From an uncultured Pseudomonadota bacterium (GTDB lineage: Bacteria; Pseudomonadota; Gammaproteobacteria; Burkholderiales; Rhodocyclaceae): a stretch of 23,320 bases of DNA. Shown piece after piece: positions 13,876-22,079 of this stretch. Both the position numbers and the translations under genes were made by a program. The stretch covers positions 1 to 23,320 of the forward strand of contig CAMLHL010000047.1 in the NCBI GenBank assembly GCA_946479855.1, given 5' to 3'. Under the pieces are notes generated by a model. That model was not told the origin of the DNA. It saw only the letters and a list, made by a program, of their open reading frames with translations, and ran no database searches. Within the stretch, counting starts at the first letter, position 1, and each line of letters starts with the position of its first letter.

Positions 13876-14423
13876 GCCACGGCTTCGAACTGGAGGGCGC
13901 CGTCAAGGCGCCCGAGATCCCCGAGGTCGGGATTCTGGGGGGGATCAATCGCCTGCTGCAGGGCCTGAACACGGCGATCATGTTCCTGTCGTCCATCGCG
14001 CTGCTTTCCGCTTCGCTGATCCTATGCAGCAGCGTCTTCCTGCGCTATTTCCTGAAGATCGCAACCGACTGGCAGGACGAGATGTCGGTCTTCCTGCTCG
14101 TCGGCGCCACCTTCATGTGTGCCGCCTATGTCCAGTCGCAACGCGGCCACATTGGCATCGAGGCACTGGCCGGCCTGCTGCCGCCGCTGGTCAACAAGCT
14201 GCGGCTGATCTTCTGCGATCTGGTGTCTTTCCTGTTCTGCAGCTTCTTTGCCTGGAAATCGCTGCTGCTGCTGCACGAAGCCTGGGTTGACGGGCAAACC
14301 ACCTCGTCCTCGTGGGCGCCCCCGCTGGCGATTCCCTACGGCTTCATGACTTTCGGCATGACCCTGTTGTCGCTGCAGATCCTGCTCCAGCTGGTCGCCG
14401 GCCTCGTTCGCAAGGAGAAGTAA
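13872..14423 (+). CDS. dctQ: TRAP transporter small membrane subunit DctQ
   Basis: The 183-residue protein has a 30-residue hydrophilic N-terminus, then four transmembrane segments, with the typical ATDWQDEMSVFLLVGATFM and RGHIGIEALAGLLP between them. It supports the large permease in proton/sodium-driven uptake. I start it at GTG 13872 because GTGA overlaps the dctP stop by four bases and GAGG lies seven bases upstream. The frame stays open earlier, but only as a shadow of dctP. Confidence 0.9.
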   Translation: MSHGFELEGAVKAPEIPEVGILGGINRLLQGLNTAIMFLSSIALLSASLILCSSVFLRYFLKIATDWQDEMSVFLLVGATFMCAAYVQSQRGHIGIEALAGLLPPLVNKLRLIFCDLVSFLFCSFFAWKSLLLLHEAWVDGQTTSSSWAPPLAIPYGFMTFGMTLLSLQILLQLVAGLVRKEK

Positions 14424-14424
14424 G

Positions 14425-15777
14425 ATGGCCGAATCCACCATCGGTATTTTGTACGGGCTGGGGACCCTGGTCGTGATGTTCTCCGGCATCCCGATCGCCT
14501 TCGCCCTCGGCACCATTGCCGTGCTGTTCATGCTGGTCTTCATGCCGGCCGCCGCCACCGACACGATCACCCAGAACGTGTTCGAGGAAATGGCCAACAT
14601 CACGCTGCTGTCCATTCCGCTGTTCATCCTCAAGGGCGCCGCCATCGGCCGTTCGCGGGCCGGCGCCGACCTCTATCTGGCGATCCACGCCTGGATGCAC
14701 AAGATTCCCGGCGGGCTGGGCATCGCCAACGTCTTCGCCTGCGCGCTGTTCGCGGCGATGGCCGGCTCCAGCCCGGCGACCTGTTCCGCCATCGGCGGTG
14801 CTGGTATCCCGGAAATGCGCTCGCGCGGCTATTCGCCGGGCTTCGCGGCCGGCATCATCGCTGCCGGCGGCACGCTCGGCATCCTGCTGCCGCCGTCGAT
14901 CACCATGATCCTCTTCGCGGTCGCCGCCGAGCAGTCGCTGGGCCGCCTGTTCCTCGCCGGCATCGGGCCGGGCTTGATGCTGGTCTTCCTGTTTGCCGGT
15001 TACGCGGTGTTCCGCTTCAAGCTGGAATACAACCAGGCGCTCGACGTCTGGCATTCCGGCGGCGCCAAGTCGGCCTACCTCGACGAGATGCGGATGACCC
15101 GCGCCGACAAGACCCGCATGCTGCCGCGCGTCGTTCCCTTCGTGCTGCTGCTGATCGGCGTCATGGTCGCCCTCTACGGCGGCTACGCGACGCCGTCGGA
15201 AACCGCCGGCCTCGGCGGCATCCTGGCCCTGGCGCTGATCGCCGGCATCTACGGCGTCTGGCGGCCGAGCCAGCTGAAGCCGATCCTCAACAGCACGCTC
15301 AAGGAATCGACCATGCTGATGTTCATCATCGGCATGTCGCTGCTCTATTCCTACGTGATGAGCTACCTGCACATCAGCCAGTCGGCCGCCGAATGGATCG
15401 TCGCCATGCACCTGTCGAAGTGGCTGCTGCTTGCTGCCATCCTGATCTTCGTCGTCGTCCTCGGCTTCTTCCTGCCGCCGGTGTCGATCATCCTGATGAC
15501 CGCGCCGATCATCCTGCCGCCGCTGAAAGCTGCCGGCTTCGACCTGATCTGGTTCGGCATCGTGATGACCGTGGTCATGGAAATGGGCCTGATCCATCCG
15601 CCGGTCGGGCTCAATATCTTCGTCATCAAGAACGTCGCGCCGGACATCCCGCTCAAGGACATCGTCTGGGGCGTGCTGCCCTTCGTCGGCCTGATGTTCA
15701 TCGCCGTGCTCCTGCTCTGCATCTTTCCGGGCATCGCCACCTGGCTGCCGGATGTGATCATGGGCGTGGCGAGCTGA
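14425..15777 (+). CDS. dctM: TRAP transporter large permease DctM
   Basis: The 450-residue protein has about twelve predicted transmembrane helices and is the ion-coupled transport subunit. DctM landmarks include FSGIPIAFALG, MAGSSPATCSAIGGAGIPEM, GGTLGILLPPSITMILFA, YGGYATPSETAGLGG and PPVGLNIFVIKNVAP. GGAG lies nine bases before the ATG, one base after the dctQ stop. The following gene is mdcA, only 13 bases away, which ties uptake to malonate breakdown. Malonate as substrate is inferred from context; MatPQM-type TRAP systems in other proteobacteria are the precedent. Confidence 0.93.
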   Translation: MAESTIGILYGLGTLVVMFSGIPIAFALGTIAVLFMLVFMPAAATDTITQNVFEEMANITLLSIPLFILKGAAIGRSRAGADLYLAIHAWMHKIPGGLGIANVFACALFAAMAGSSPATCSAIGGAGIPEMRSRGYSPGFAAGIIAAGGTLGILLPPSITMILFAVAAEQSLGRLFLAGIGPGLMLVFLFAGYAVFRFKLEYNQALDVWHSGGAKSAYLDEMRMTRADKTRMLPRVVPFVLLLIGVMVALYGGYATPSETAGLGGILALALIAGIYGVWRPSQLKPILNSTLKESTMLMFIIGMSLLYSYVMSYLHISQSAAEWIVAMHLSKWLLLAAILIFVVVLGFFLPPVSIILMTAPIILPPLKAAGFDLIWFGIVMTVVMEMGLIHPPVGLNIFVIKNVAPDIPLKDIVWGVLPFVGLMFIAVLLLCIFPGIATWLPDVIMGVAS

Positions 15778-15790
15778 GGAGGCGACGAGT

Positions 15791-17443
15791 ATGAACGCAC
15801 CCTTCTCCCGCGCCTGGGATACCCAGCGCCAGAGCCGCAGCCGCCGCCTCGAGCGGGCAGCCAGCCTCGGTTTTGGCCGGGAAATCCCGGTCGACCGTAT
15901 CATCGACCTGCTCGAAGCCGTCATCCAGCCCGGCGACCGGGTCTGCCTCGAAGGCAACAACCAGAAGCAGGCCGATTTCCTCGCCGATTCGCTGGCCGAC
16001 TGCGATCCGGCGCGTCTCCATGACCTCAACATGGTCCAGTCGGTGCTGGCACTACCCAGCCATGTGGACCTGTTCGAGCGCGGTCTGGCCAGCCGTCTTG
16101 ATTTCTCGTTCAGCGGCCCGCAGGGCGCCCGGCTGGCCAAGCTGGTGCAGCAGCAGCGCATCGAAATCGGGGCCATCCACACCTATCTCGAACTGTTCGG
16201 CCGCTATTTCATGGATCTGACGCCGAACGTCGCGCTGATCGCGGCGCAGGCGGCCGATGCCGACGGTAATCTCTATCTCGGCCCGAATACCGAAGACACG
16301 CCGGCCATCGTCGAAGCCACCGCCTTCAAGGGCGGCATCGTGATCGCCCAGGTCAACGAGCGCCTCGACAAGCTGCCGCGCGTCGACGTGCCGGCCGACT
16401 GGGTCGATTTCACCGTCAAGGCGCCGCGCCCGAACTACATCGAGCCGCTGTTCACCCGCGACCCGGCGCAGATCACCGAGGTCCAGGTGCTGATGGCGAT
16501 GATGGCGATCAAGGGCATCTACGCCGAGTACGGCGTGACGCGCCTGAACCACGGCATCGGCTTCGACACCGCGGCGATCGAGCTGCTGCTGCCGACTTAC
16601 GCCGCCGATCTCGGCCTGAAGGGCAAGATCTGCACCCATTGGGCGCTCAATCCGCATCCGACGCTGATTCCGGCCATCGAATCGGGCTTCGTCGAATCGG
16701 TGCACTGCTTCGGCTCGGAAGTCGGCATGGATGCCTACATCTCGGCGCGCTCCGACGTCTTCTTCACCGGCGCCGACGGCAGCATGCGCTCCAACCGCGC
16801 CTTCAGCCAGACGGCCGGCCTCTACGCCTGCGACATGTTCATCGGCTCGACGCTGCAGATGGATCTGGCCGGCAACAGTTCGACGGCGACGCTGGGCCGG
16901 ATCACCGGCTTCGGCGGCGCGCCGAACATGGGCTCCGACCCGCACGGCCGGCGCCACGCCAGCCCGGCCTGGCTGAAAGCTGGGCGCGAGGCAGCCGGGC
17001 CGAACGCCATCCGTGGCCGCAAGCTGGTTGTCCAGATGGTCGAGACTTTCCGCGAGCACATGGCGCCGGTCTTCGTCGAGGAGCTCGACGCCTGGCAGCT
17101 GCAAAAGGTCATGGGCGCCGAATTGCCGCCGATCATGATCTACGGCGACGACGTCAGCCACATCGTCACCGAGGAAGGCATTGCCAATCTGCTGCTCTGC
17201 CGGTCGCCGGAAGAGCGCGAGCAGGCCATCCGCGGCGTCGCCGGCTTCACGCCGGTCGGCATGGCGCGCGACAAGGCGATGGTCGAGAACCTGCGCGACC
17301 GCGGCATCATCCGCCGCGCCGAAGATCTCGGCATCGACCCCCGCCAGGCCAGCCGCGACCTGCTCGCCGCCCGTTCCGTCAAGGATCTGGTGCGCTGGTC
17401 CGGCGGCCTGTATGCCCCTCCCTCCCGCTTCCGCAACTGGTGA
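15791..17443 (+). CDS. mdcA: Malonate decarboxylase alpha subunit (acetyl-ACP:malonate ACP transferase)
   Basis: MdcA exchanges the acetyl group on the acyl carrier subunit for malonate: acetyl-S-ACP plus malonate gives malonyl-S-ACP plus acetate. The 550-residue length is typical of MdcA. Recognisable stretches include RVCLEGNNQKQADFLA near 55, LNMVQSVLALPSHVDLFERG, AIHTYLELFGRYFMDLTPN, YGVTRLNHGIGFDTAAIELL, QTAGLYACDMFIGSTLQMD and FGGAPNMGSDPHGRRHASP. AGGAGG lies ahead of the ATG at 15791. mdcC follows after a 5-base gap (or a GTGA overlap if the alternative start is used). It works in the cytoplasm as part of a complex with MdcC, MdcD and MdcE. Confidence 0.97.
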   Translation: MNAPFSRAWDTQRQSRSRRLERAASLGFGREIPVDRIIDLLEAVIQPGDRVCLEGNNQKQADFLADSLADCDPARLHDLNMVQSVLALPSHVDLFERGLASRLDFSFSGPQGARLAKLVQQQRIEIGAIHTYLELFGRYFMDLTPNVALIAAQAADADGNLYLGPNTEDTPAIVEATAFKGGIVIAQVNERLDKLPRVDVPADWVDFTVKAPRPNYIEPLFTRDPAQITEVQVLMAMMAIKGIYAEYGVTRLNHGIGFDTAAIELLLPTYAADLGLKGKICTHWALNPHPTLIPAIESGFVESVHCFGSEVGMDAYISARSDVFFTGADGSMRSNRAFSQTAGLYACDMFIGSTLQMDLAGNSSTATLGRITGFGGAPNMGSDPHGRRHASPAWLKAGREAAGPNAIRGRKLVVQMVETFREHMAPVFVEELDAWQLQKVMGAELPPIMIYGDDVSHIVTEEGIANLLLCRSPEEREQAIRGVAGFTPVGMARDKAMVENLRDRGIIRRAEDLGIDPRQASRDLLAARSVKDLVRWSGGLYAPPSRFRNW

Positions 17444-17448
17444 ACGCC

Positions 17449-17763
17449 ATGGAAATTCTCGAATTCCGTTTTGACTCCCAGCCGGGCGGCCGACCGGCCG
17501 ATCCCGCGCTGTGCGGCGTGGTCGGCTCCGGCAACCTGGAAATCCTGGTCCAGCCCGGCGAGCAGCCCGCCTGCTGCCAGGTTCGCATCAAGACCTCGGC
17601 CCGTGGTTTCGGTGCTACCTGGCAGGCGGTGCTCGGCGACTTCGCCGCCAGCCATCCGGCCGGCGGCACCACCATCGCCATCAACGACATGGGGGCGACG
17701 CCGGCCGTCGTTTCGCTCCGCCTCGCCCAGGCGCTGGCCGACTATCAGGGAGGTGCCCGATGA
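17449..17763 (+). CDS. mdcC: Malonate decarboxylase acyl carrier subunit (delta)
   Basis: This is the small acyl carrier of the decarboxylase, about 104 residues. It carries a 2'-(5''-phosphoribosyl)-3'-dephospho-CoA arm rather than phosphopantetheine. The modified Ser is S27 in CGVVGSGNLEILVQPGE, the conserved MdcC context. It cycles between acetyl and malonyl thioester. A GTG at 17440 in the same frame would give MNA ahead of the ATG and overlap the mdcA stop as GTGA. I prefer the ATG at 17449, with GGTGA five bases before it, but the longer form is possible. It overlaps mdcD by four bases. Confidence 0.93.
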   Translation: MEILEFRFDSQPGGRPADPALCGVVGSGNLEILVQPGEQPACCQVRIKTSARGFGATWQAVLGDFAASHPAGGTTIAINDMGATPAVVSLRLAQALADYQGGAR

Positions 17764-18662
17764 GCCTGTCGCTCGCTAACCGCCACAGCTGGTTCGAGGC
17801 CACCGCCCGGGCCCGGATCAACGGCTTGCTCGACGCCGGCAGCTTCAGCGAAATCCTCCCGCCGGTCGCTTCGCAGCCCAGCCCGCACCTGGCCCAGCTA
17901 GACCTGCCGGGCGCTTTCGACGACGGCGTGGTCATTGGCTACGGTCAACTGGAAAAAAAGCCGATTTTCGTGATCGCCCAGGAAGGGCAGTTCATGGGCG
18001 GCGCCGTCGGCGAAATCCATGGCGCCAAGATCGTCGGCTTGCTGCGCCGCGCGGCCAAGGAAAAGCCGGCTGCTGTGCTGTTCCTGATCGATTCCGGCGG
18101 CGTCCGGCTGCATGAGGCCAATGCCGGGCTGATCGCCATTTCCGAAATCATGCGCGCCGTGCTCGACGCCCGCGCCGCCGGCGTCCCGGTCATCGCGCTG
18201 GTCGGCGGCAGTTGCGGCGCCTTCGGCGGCATGGGCATCGTCGCCAAACTGTGTTCGGCCATCCTCATTTCCGAGGAAGGCCGCCTGGCGCTGTCCGGGC
18301 CGGAAGTCATCGAAACCGTCGCCGGGGTCGAGGAATTCGACGCCAGGGACCGGGCCCTGGTCTGGCGCGTCACCGGCGGCAAGCATCGCTACCTGATGGG
18401 CGATTGCGCCATGCTGGTCGAGGACGACATCGCCGCCTTCCGGAGCGGCACGACGGCATTTCTCGCCGGCTGGAGCGAACCCGCCCCGGCGGTGACCACC
18501 CTGCGCACCCGGCAACGGGTGCTGGAAAACCGCCTGGCTGCCTATGGCGCCTTGCGCGACGGCCTCGACGTCTGGGCGGCGCTCGGCGTCGCGCAGCCGG
18601 AAAGCGTGCCGCTGCTCGACCGCGACAGTCTGGTCGCCCTGAAGGAAGGATTGCCGACATGA
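17760..18662 (+). CDS. mdcD: Malonate decarboxylase beta subunit
   Basis: With MdcE it forms the decarboxylase proper, turning malonyl-S-ACP into acetyl-S-ACP and CO2. The 300-residue protein has the carboxyltransferase/crotonase fold: EGQFMGGAVGEIHGAKIVG, AVLFLIDSGGVRLHEANAG and VIALVGGSCGAFGGMGIVA, the glycine-rich loops that form the oxyanion hole. The ATG at 17760 has GGAGGT six bases upstream and overlaps the mdcC stop as ATGA; mdcE overlaps its stop the same way. This chain of overlaps suggests coupled translation and fixed subunit ratios. No biotin carrier gene is present, as expected for the soluble type. Confidence 0.96.
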   Translation: MSLSLANRHSWFEATARARINGLLDAGSFSEILPPVASQPSPHLAQLDLPGAFDDGVVIGYGQLEKKPIFVIAQEGQFMGGAVGEIHGAKIVGLLRRAAKEKPAAVLFLIDSGGVRLHEANAGLIAISEIMRAVLDARAAGVPVIALVGGSCGAFGGMGIVAKLCSAILISEEGRLALSGPEVIETVAGVEEFDARDRALVWRVTGGKHRYLMGDCAMLVEDDIAAFRSGTTAFLAGWSEPAPAVTTLRTRQRVLENRLAAYGALRDGLDVWAALGVAQPESVPLLDRDSLVALKEGLPT

Positions 18663-19375
18663 GCCTCAACGATATTCTCGATCGCCTGTTCCCGAGCGGT
18701 CATACGGTCGCCGTGGCCAATCAGGTGATCACTGGCGCTGCGCAGACGGCGCACGGTCCGGTCGCCGTGCTCGGCACCACCGATGCGGCGGCCATCGATC
18801 ACGCGATGGCGCTGGCGCTGGCCGGCTTTGTCCTCGACACCATCGAGCAACATCCCGGCCGGCCGCTGGTCTTCCTGGTCGACACCAGCGGCCAGGCGTT
18901 GTCACGCAGTCAGGAACTGCTTTGCCTGAACGGCTCGCTGGCCCATCTCGCCCAGTGCGTCGATCTGGCGCGCCGCCAGGGCCATCCCTCGCTCAGCCTG
19001 GTCACCGCCAACGCCGTCAGCGGCGGCTTCCTGTCCTTCGGCCTGATGGCCGACCGGGCCTATGCGCTGGCCGATGCCCAGGTCCGGGTCATGGACCTGC
19101 GGGCCATGGCGCGCGTGACCAAGATCGCCCACGAACGCCTGGTCGAACTGGCTGCCTCCTCCCCGATCTTCGCCCCCGGTGCCGAAAGCTATGTCCGGAT
19201 GGGCGGCATCGAGGCCATCTGGCCGTCGCCTGATGCTGAGCGGCTGGCGGCTGCACTCGATACCGTGCGCCAGGCGCGGGGGGCTGGCGACCAGCGCGTC
19301 CAGTGCGGCCTGGCCCGCGACGGGCGCCGCTTGGCGGCGGCGGTGATTGAAGCGGTCGGTCGGTCGGCGGTCTGA
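18659..19375 (+). CDS. mdcE: Malonate decarboxylase gamma subunit
   Basis: MdcE is the partner of MdcD in the decarboxylation step. The 238-residue protein has the second crotonase-like domain: PLVFLVDTSGQALSRSQELL, LVTANAVSGGFLSFGLMADR, ADAQVRVMDLRAMARVTKI and a C-terminal ESYVRMGGIEAIWP. The ATG overlaps the mdcD stop by four bases. mdcG begins two bases after its stop. Confidence 0.95.
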   Translation: MSLNDILDRLFPSGHTVAVANQVITGAAQTAHGPVAVLGTTDAAAIDHAMALALAGFVLDTIEQHPGRPLVFLVDTSGQALSRSQELLCLNGSLAHLAQCVDLARRQGHPSLSLVTANAVSGGFLSFGLMADRAYALADAQVRVMDLRAMARVTKIAHERLVELAASSPIFAPGAESYVRMGGIEAIWPSPDAERLAAALDTVRQARGAGDQRVQCGLARDGRRLAAAVIEAVGRSAV

Positions 19376-19377
19376 CC

Positions 19378-20043
19378 ATGCGTCGCCACGATTTGGTCTG
19401 GTTGCATCGGTCGGCGGTGTACACCACCCCCTGCGCCGAACCCGGTAGCGCGGCGTGGGCGGCGCTGGCCGCCTGGCTGGGGGCTGGCCGGCCGCTGGTG
19501 GCAGCCCGCCAGACGGCCGGCGCCGAACAGGTGCTGCTCGGTTTGACCCTGCCGCTGGCGCAAGATCGCCAGCGCCTGTCGATTCGGGTCGAGCCGTCGC
19601 AGATTGCCGCTGTCCGGCCTCCCCTGAGCGTTCGTCAGTGCCTGCCCGGTTTGCCGGCAGGGCAGGCGGCGGTTTTGCAGGCCCTGTCGGCGCGCATCGA
19701 GGCCAGCGGGGCAAGGCTCGGCATCTACGGCTCGCTGGCCTGGGAAACCCTGAGCGGCGAGGCCTATCGCCATGCCGCCTCGGATATCGACCTGATTTGC
19801 GATGTGGCGGATCTGGCGCAGTACCAGGCAGCCCTTGGCGCATTGCAGCAGGCCGTCGCCGACTTTCCCGGCCGGCTGGATGGCGAATTGCGCCTGCCCG
19901 ACGGGCGGGCGGTCGCCTGGCAGGAGCTCCTTGCGCAGCGGAACGCGCCCGACAAGACGGTGCTGGTCAAGGGTGAGCAGGAAGTCGCCTTGCTGCCGCT
20001 GGCTGATCTGCTGGCCGGGCTGCAAGCCCTGCTGCCGGCCTGA
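19378..20043 (+). CDS. mdcG: Phosphoribosyl-dephospho-CoA transferase (holo-ACP synthase of MdcC)
   Basis: MdcG attaches the triphosphoribosyl-dephospho-CoA made by MdcB to the serine of MdcC, releasing pyrophosphate. The 221-residue protein has the nucleotidyltransferase signature GSLAWETLSG followed by SDIDL, with D136 and D138 as the likely metal ligands. The N-terminus RRHDLVWLH is typical of MdcG. It follows mdcE closely. In other organisms mdcB and mdcH are its usual neighbours; here an ABC-type binding protein gene intervenes before mdcB. Confidence 0.93.
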   Translation: MRRHDLVWLHRSAVYTTPCAEPGSAAWAALAAWLGAGRPLVAARQTAGAEQVLLGLTLPLAQDRQRLSIRVEPSQIAAVRPPLSVRQCLPGLPAGQAAVLQALSARIEASGARLGIYGSLAWETLSGEAYRHAASDIDLICDVADLAQYQAALGALQQAVADFPGRLDGELRLPDGRAVAWQELLAQRNAPDKTVLVKGEQEVALLPLADLLAGLQALLPA

Positions 20044-20054
20044 AGGAGACGGAG

Positions 20055-21185
20055 ATGAAGAGATCGATCTGGATGCTTTGTCTGATTTGCGGTCTGGCAT
20101 TTGACCCGGCCATGGCCGGGCCAAATGCCGGCGTCAGCAGCGATAAGGTGGTGATCGGCCAGGTGGCCGGCCTGACCGGGCCGGTCGCCGGCTCGGTGCA
20201 CGAGCAGGTGGTCGGTGCCCAGGTCTGTTTCAAGGCGATCAACGACAAAGGTGGCGTTGCCGGACGGCGCATCGAACTGCGCAGCGAGGACGATGGCTTC
20301 GACCCGAAGCGCACGCCGGAGGCCGTGCGCAAGCTGATCCAGCAAGGTGTTTTCGCCCTCTTCATGGTGCGCGGCACGGGCAATACCGAAAGCATCCTGC
20401 CCCTGCTCGACACGGAAGGGCTGCCCCTGGTCGCCCCGGCCACCGGCGCCAGCAGTCTGCACCGGCCGGTGCGGCGCTGGGTCTTCAACGTGCGGGCGCC
20501 CTACCAGATGGAGGTGGCCGCTGCCGTGCGCCATCTGGCGACGCTGAATATCAGCCGGCTGGCAATGTTCCATGTCGATGACGCCTTCGGCGCCGATGCA
20601 CTGGCCGGCTTCAACAAGGCGCTGGCCGAGCATGGGCAGAAGGCTGCGCTGATCCAGTCCTACCAGCGGCCGGCCGGCGACATTTCGAACGCGGTGAAGG
20701 GCTTTGTCCAGGCGGCGCCCGGCGCGGTGTTCGTGATTGGTTCGGCCAGCGAAACTGCCAATTTCATCCGGCAGTTTCGTGCCGCCGGTGGGGTCAGCCA
20801 GTTGATCACCTTGTCCAACAATGCCGCACAGGCTTTCTACGACGATCTGGGCAAGGGGGGGAGTGGCGTGATCATTACCCAGGTGGTGCCGGATTCCGGC
20901 CGGGGGGGCATGAAGCTGGCAATGGAATATCAGCGTCTGGCCAAGGCGCAGGGACAGCCGGTGAGCGATGCCGGGATGGAAGGCTTCATGGCCGCCAAGG
21001 TGCTGGTTGAGGGCTTGCGCCGGACCGGCAACGATCTGACCCGCGACCGGCTGCAGGCGGCGCTCGAGTCGATCCACGATTTCGATATCGGCGGGATTAC
21101 GATCGGCTATGGCCCGAACGACCATACCGGGTCGGAATTTGTCGAAACCTCGATCATCTCGGCCAGCGGCCGCCTAATCCGATGA
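20055..21185 (+). CDS. Periplasmic binding protein, branched-chain amino acid type (LivK-like), orphan
   Basis: The 376-residue protein has a Sec signal (cleavage near AMA/GPN, residue 22) and a two-lobe Peripla_BP_6 fold: KVVIGQVAGLTGPVAGSV, AINDKGGVAGRRIELRSEDD, PLVAPATGASSL and FHVDDAFGADALAGFNKAL. AAGGAGACGGAG precedes the ATG. Family members feed LivFGHM-type ABC importers for amino acids, amides, urea or aromatic acids, and some serve as receptors for sensor proteins. No ABC permease or ATPase gene is adjacent. The gene sits between mdcG and mdcB, and its stop overlaps mdcB as ATGA, so it is firmly inside the operon. The ligand is unknown; malonate, a malonate precursor such as an amide, or a sensory role are possible. 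The operon already has its own TRAP receptor, dctP. Confidence 0.9.
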   Translation: MKRSIWMLCLICGLAFDPAMAGPNAGVSSDKVVIGQVAGLTGPVAGSVHEQVVGAQVCFKAINDKGGVAGRRIELRSEDDGFDPKRTPEAVRKLIQQGVFALFMVRGTGNTESILPLLDTEGLPLVAPATGASSLHRPVRRWVFNVRAPYQMEVAAAVRHLATLNISRLAMFHVDDAFGADALAGFNKALAEHGQKAALIQSYQRPAGDISNAVKGFVQAAPGAVFVIGSASETANFIRQFRAAGGVSQLITLSNNAAQAFYDDLGKGGSGVIITQVVPDSGRGGMKLAMEYQRLAKAQGQPVSDAGMEGFMAAKVLVEGLRRTGNDLTRDRLQAALESIHDFDIGGITIGYGPNDHTGSEFVETSIISASGRLIR

Positions 21186-22078
21186 GCGGCCTCTTGCCAA
21201 ACGAAACCCGGCGGGCTTCAGCCCCGGGCGTGGCCGCGCGACTTCCGACCGAGGCTCAGCTCGGCCGCCTGGCCATCCGCAGCCTGTACCGCGAAGCGGC
21301 GCTGGCGCCCAAGCCCGGCCTGGTCAGTCCGGGCAGCCAGGGCAGCCACCGCGACATGGATTTCACCACCTTCCTGCGCAGCCTGCAGTCCTTGCGCCCT
21401 TATTTCCCGGCCATTGTGGCCTGCGGCCTGCGCCGCCCCGGCTTCCTCTCCTTGCGCCTGCTTGGCATCGAAGCCGAAGCGGCGATGCTGGCAGCGACCG
21501 GCGGGATCAACACCCATCGCGGGGCGATCTTCAACCTGGGTTTGCTCTGCGCGGCGGCCGGCTGGCTGCTCGCCGAAGGTGAAAGGCCAGGTGCGGCAAC
21601 GGCCTGCGCCATCGTCCAAAATGCCTGGGGAGCGGAAATCCTCGCCGGATTGTCCGCGGTGCCGGATGTCGCAGCGCTCAGCCACGGCCTGTCCGTCGCC
21701 CGCCGTTACGGCACGGGCGGGGCCCGGCAGGAGGCGGCGGCCGGCTTTCCGGCTGCGCTGGAAGTCGGCCTGCCGGCCTATCGGGCGGCTCTGGCCGCCA
21801 CCGGCGACGGCGAACTGGCCGCCGTGCAGGCCCTGTTCGCCCTGATTGCCGAACTCGAAGACACCAACCTGCTCTGGCGTGGCGGGCGTCCGGGCCTGGC
21901 TCACGGGCGTCAGGCGGCGGCTGGGTTTCTCGCAGCCGGCGGCGTTTTTTCCGACGACTGGCGCGAGCACGCGGCAGCGATCGACGACGATTTCGTGGCC
22001 CGCAACCTCAGCCCCGGCGGCAGCGCCGACCTGCTCGGTGTGACGCTGTTCCTCGCCGAACTGGACGGCTGGCGCTGA
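21182..22078 (+). CDS. mdcB: Triphosphoribosyl-dephospho-CoA synthase (CitG family)
   Basis: MdcB makes 2'-(5''-triphosphoribosyl)-3'-dephospho-CoA from ATP and dephospho-CoA, releasing adenine; MdcG then loads this onto MdcC. The 298-residue protein carries the CitG/MdcB motifs APKPGLVSPGSQGSHRDMD and GGINTHRGAIFNLGLL and a C-terminal ELEDTNLLWRGG. About 28 residues precede the first conserved helix, slightly long, but the start at 21182 overlaps the upstream stop as ATGA. In Klebsiella and Pseudomonas mdcB lies between mdcA and mdcC; here it has moved to near the end of the operon. Confidence 0.94.
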   Translation: MSGLLPNETRRASAPGVAARLPTEAQLGRLAIRSLYREAALAPKPGLVSPGSQGSHRDMDFTTFLRSLQSLRPYFPAIVACGLRRPGFLSLRLLGIEAEAAMLAATGGINTHRGAIFNLGLLCAAAGWLLAEGERPGAATACAIVQNAWGAEILAGLSAVPDVAALSHGLSVARRYGTGGARQEAAAGFPAALEVGLPAYRAALAATGDGELAAVQALFALIAELEDTNLLWRGGRPGLAHGRQAAAGFLAAGGVFSDDWREHAAAIDDDFVARNLSPGGSADLLGVTLFLAELDGWR

Positions 22079-22079
22079 C

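Noticed and set aside
14344..16182. 612-codon open frame on the minus strand
   Set aside because: It is antisense to dctM and mdcA, its translation is rich in His, Asp, Arg and Gln with no recognisable domain, and the plus-strand genes are certain. It is a high-GC shadow frame.
16052..17161. 369-codon minus-strand open frame in mdcA
   Set aside because: It is antisense to conserved MdcA motifs, and its composition is typical of a GC-rich complementary frame.
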